A stretch of DNA of 64,000 nt from Oceanobacillus kimchii X50. Its GTDB lineage: Bacteria; Bacillota; Bacilli; Bacillales; Amphibacillaceae. This document shows, piece by piece, positions 62,725-64,000 of this stretch. Location: assembly GCF_000340475.1 (NCBI RefSeq), contig NZ_CM001792.1, positions 1,882,659-1,946,658 on the forward strand. The letters run 5' to 3'. The translations under genes and the position numbers were made by a program. The notes under the pieces were generated by a model. It made no database searches. It saw only the letters and a list, made by a program, of their open reading frames with translations, and was not told the DNA's origin. Within the stretch, counting starts at the first letter, position 1; each line of letters begins with the position of its first letter.

Positions 62725-63433
62725 TGTTTAAGACCTCCCGCATCCATTCCAATTCTTTTGTAAATAGATTAATTTTATCGTGATCGATCTGTTTTGCTTG
62801 CTTCATCTGTTTAACTATACGTTCTAATTTCTCTCTCTCTATCTGCCATTTTTTCATAAATGCATCATTTCTGTCTTGTAATAAGTATGGACCAAAGTAT
62901 AATTGCTTTTCTTTTTCCAGATCATTATAAGGAGATTTAATTGATTTGTCCTTCCCTGCAACTAAAATCTCATAAATATGACCTTGTTCTTCTATAATTT
63001 CTTCCATTATCAACAGATATTTGTGATCATCTAACCACTGGCGTAATTCTTTAGCATCTACATTAGGCTGTAACACCATTCTATCCACTTCTAAAGCAAT
63101 TTCTTTATGCTGATTTAGTATAGATGTAATTAACGACCCACCCATACCTGCAATTACAATTTGTTTGATTTCCCCTGGTCTAATAACTTCTAGACCATCT
63201 CCTAAACGAACATCGATTTGATTTTGCAGTCCATATTCGTTAATTGTATCTTTCGCACTTTCTAAAGGGCCAATATTGACTTCCCCGGCAATTGCTTTAG
63301 CATTTGGGTTGTTCTGGCAAACATATGCAGCTAAATATGCATGATCTGATCCAATATCAGCAAAGTTCGCATTTTCAGGAAGATAAGATGCTACTTTTTT
63401 TAAACGATTTGATAAACTAACTCTCTTACCCAT
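62696..63433 (-). CDS. trmK: tRNA (adenine22-N1)-methyltransferase TrmK
   Basis: Methylates A22 in bacterial tRNAs. Rossmann fold with FADIGSDHAYLAAYV near residue 25 and IVIAGMGGSLI near 90, then a helical C-terminal domain. I chose ATG 63433 (245 aa), spaced from AAGGTG, over GTG 63445, which is too near the site. Coupled to yqfO, as in B. subtilis yqfN-yqfO. Confidence 0.93.
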   Translation of the reverse strand: MGKRVSLSNRLKKVASYLPENANFADIGSDHAYLAAYVCQNNPNAKAIAGEVNIGPLESAKDTINEYGLQNQIDVRLGDGLEVIRPGEIKQIVIAGMGGSLITSILNQHKEIALEVDRMVLQPNVDAKELRQWLDDHKYLLIMEEIIEEQGHIYEILVAGKDKSIKSPYNDLEKEKQLYFGPYLLQDRNDAFMKKWQIEREKLERIVKQMKQAKQIDHDKINLFTKELEWMREVLNNEKNNMETR

Positions 63434-63455
63434 TACCTTATTCACCTTCTACATT

Positions 63456-63494
63456 AAGAAAAGCTTTCTGATTTTCAGCAGAAAGCTTTCATTC
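63456..63494 (-). terminator. Terminator after cccA
   Basis: GAAAGCTTTCTG / CAGAAAGCTTTTC stem with 7-nt loop just downstream of cccA, minus strand. Confidence 0.9.
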
Positions 63495-63508
63495 ATTTAA
63501 ACTTATAA

Positions 63509-63898
63509 TTACTGTTTCTCACTTAACCATTGCGTTAATGCTTCCAAATCTTCACCTTGTACTTGAGATTGAGCTGGCATATTCCCTATACCTTCTTGTA
63601 CAATCTGAGCAATTTCTTCTTGAGAATATTTGCTTCCGATTTCAGTTAAAGCAGGTGCAGATCCACTAGCTAAATCAGATCCATGACACATTGCACAATT
63701 ATTTTGGAATACTGCATCTCCATCTCCTCCAGCAGTTTCTCCACCGCCTTCTTCAGATTGCTCGGTTTCTTCCCCACCATTTTCTTCAGCGTCTTGAATA
63801 GCTTGTCTTTGATCAATTCCAACTACTGAAATAATAATTACAGCAAGGATCCCGATAACAGCAATAATCGCATATGGTATAACCGGGTTTTTTTTCAT
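63509..63898 (-). CDS. cccA: Membrane-anchored cytochrome c550 CccA
   Basis: Small c-type cytochrome held to the outer membrane face by one helix (about 8-27). An acidic Gly-rich linker (about 38-60) precedes the haem domain with CAMCH (C68, C71, H72) and axial Met in IGNMPAQ (about 106). 129 aa. AGGGAGG before the ATG. Position next to trmK and, in B. subtilis, rpoD upstream fits CccA; the acidic linker is typical of salt/alkali-adapted relatives. Confidence 0.94.
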   Translation of the reverse strand: MKKNPVIPYAIIAVIGILAVIIISVVGIDQRQAIQDAEENGGEETEQSEEGGGETAGGDGDAVFQNNCAMCHGSDLASGSAPALTEIGSKYSQEEIAQIVQEGIGNMPAQSQVQGEDLEALTQWLSEKQ

Positions 63899-64000
63899 TA
63901 TGCTTCCTCCCTTATGTAATCCCCTTAATGCATATATAAAAGACTATATATAGTGTACTTTAAAATCTAATAATTTTAAAGGATTATCATAGAAAATTTA

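Overview
The window looks like a core chromosomal segment of a low-GC, endospore-forming Bacillaceae, most like Oceanobacillus or a close relative. Evidence: AT-rich DNA; a full spoIIIA operon, spo0A and spoIVB; a comG competence operon; and gene order that, as I recall it, closely follows the spo0A-to-cccA part of the Bacillus subtilis map. No prophage, integrase, transposase, CRISPR array or toxin-antitoxin system was seen.

Layout. 1-9.3 kb: spo0A, spoIVB, then an operon nusB-folD-xseA-xseB-ispA-tlyA-ahrC-recN (minus strand). 9.3-12.4 kb: a glucose PTS pair (ptsG and its antiterminator glcT) sitting between nusB and yqhY, which are neighbours in B. subtilis. 12.5-20.2 kb: accB-accC-yqhY and the eight-gene spoIIIA operon with a sigma-E-type promoter. 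20.3-25.5 kb: efp, papA, yqhR, yqhP, a patatin-like lipase, mntR and a rhodanese. 25.9-30.2 kb: gcvT-gcvPA-gcvPB under a glycine riboswitch that appears to have one aptamer. 30.2-36.9 kb: yqhH-yqhG and comGA-comGG. 37-46.8 kb: small membrane proteins, a metallo-hydrolase, LtaS, glucokinase, a SpoVAF-like protein, GluP rhomboid and the folate cyclo-ligase. 46.9-52.9 kb: rpmG, an MltG-like fragment protein, phoU, a class B PBP, an MFS protein and sodA. 53.1-53.8 kb: six tRNA genes plus one apparent tRNA fossil. 54.4-64 kb: SCP2 protein, Na/Pi cotransporter, NfeD-like protein, yqfZ, yqfX, yqfT, nfo, cshB, yqfO, trmK and cccA.

Main points of interest. (1) sodA lacks about 27 residues at its N-terminal helical hairpin, including the first metal-ligand histidine, with a repeat-mediated deletion signature. 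(2) Three MEP isoprenoid genes (dxs, ispG, ispH) that lie in these neighbourhoods in B. subtilis are all missing from their expected places while ispA is kept, which suggests a mevalonate-pathway organism. (3) A FapR-like operator precedes accBC. (4) PhoP-box-like 11-bp periodic repeats precede a Na/Pi cotransporter, and the pst operon expected next to pbpA is replaced by phoU. (5) The glycine riboswitch looks like a singlet with a GNRA-capped ghost hairpin. (6) Degenerate intergenic repeats recur at 24.9, 25.7 and 58.4 kb. None of these is a wholly new system; most of the window is ordinary Bacillaceae core genome.

Functional links. Sporulation genes (spo0A, spoIVB, spoIIIAA-AH, SpoVAF-like), envelope genes (ltaS, pbpA, gluP), fatty-acid initiation (accBC), one-carbon metabolism (folD, gcv, yqgN) and glucose entry (ptsG, glcT, glcK) are all represented. 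Starts were reassigned wherever a Shine-Dalgarno sequence favoured an internal codon over the longest reading frame. Gene names are transferred by family and synteny recalled from B. subtilis, not from a database search.
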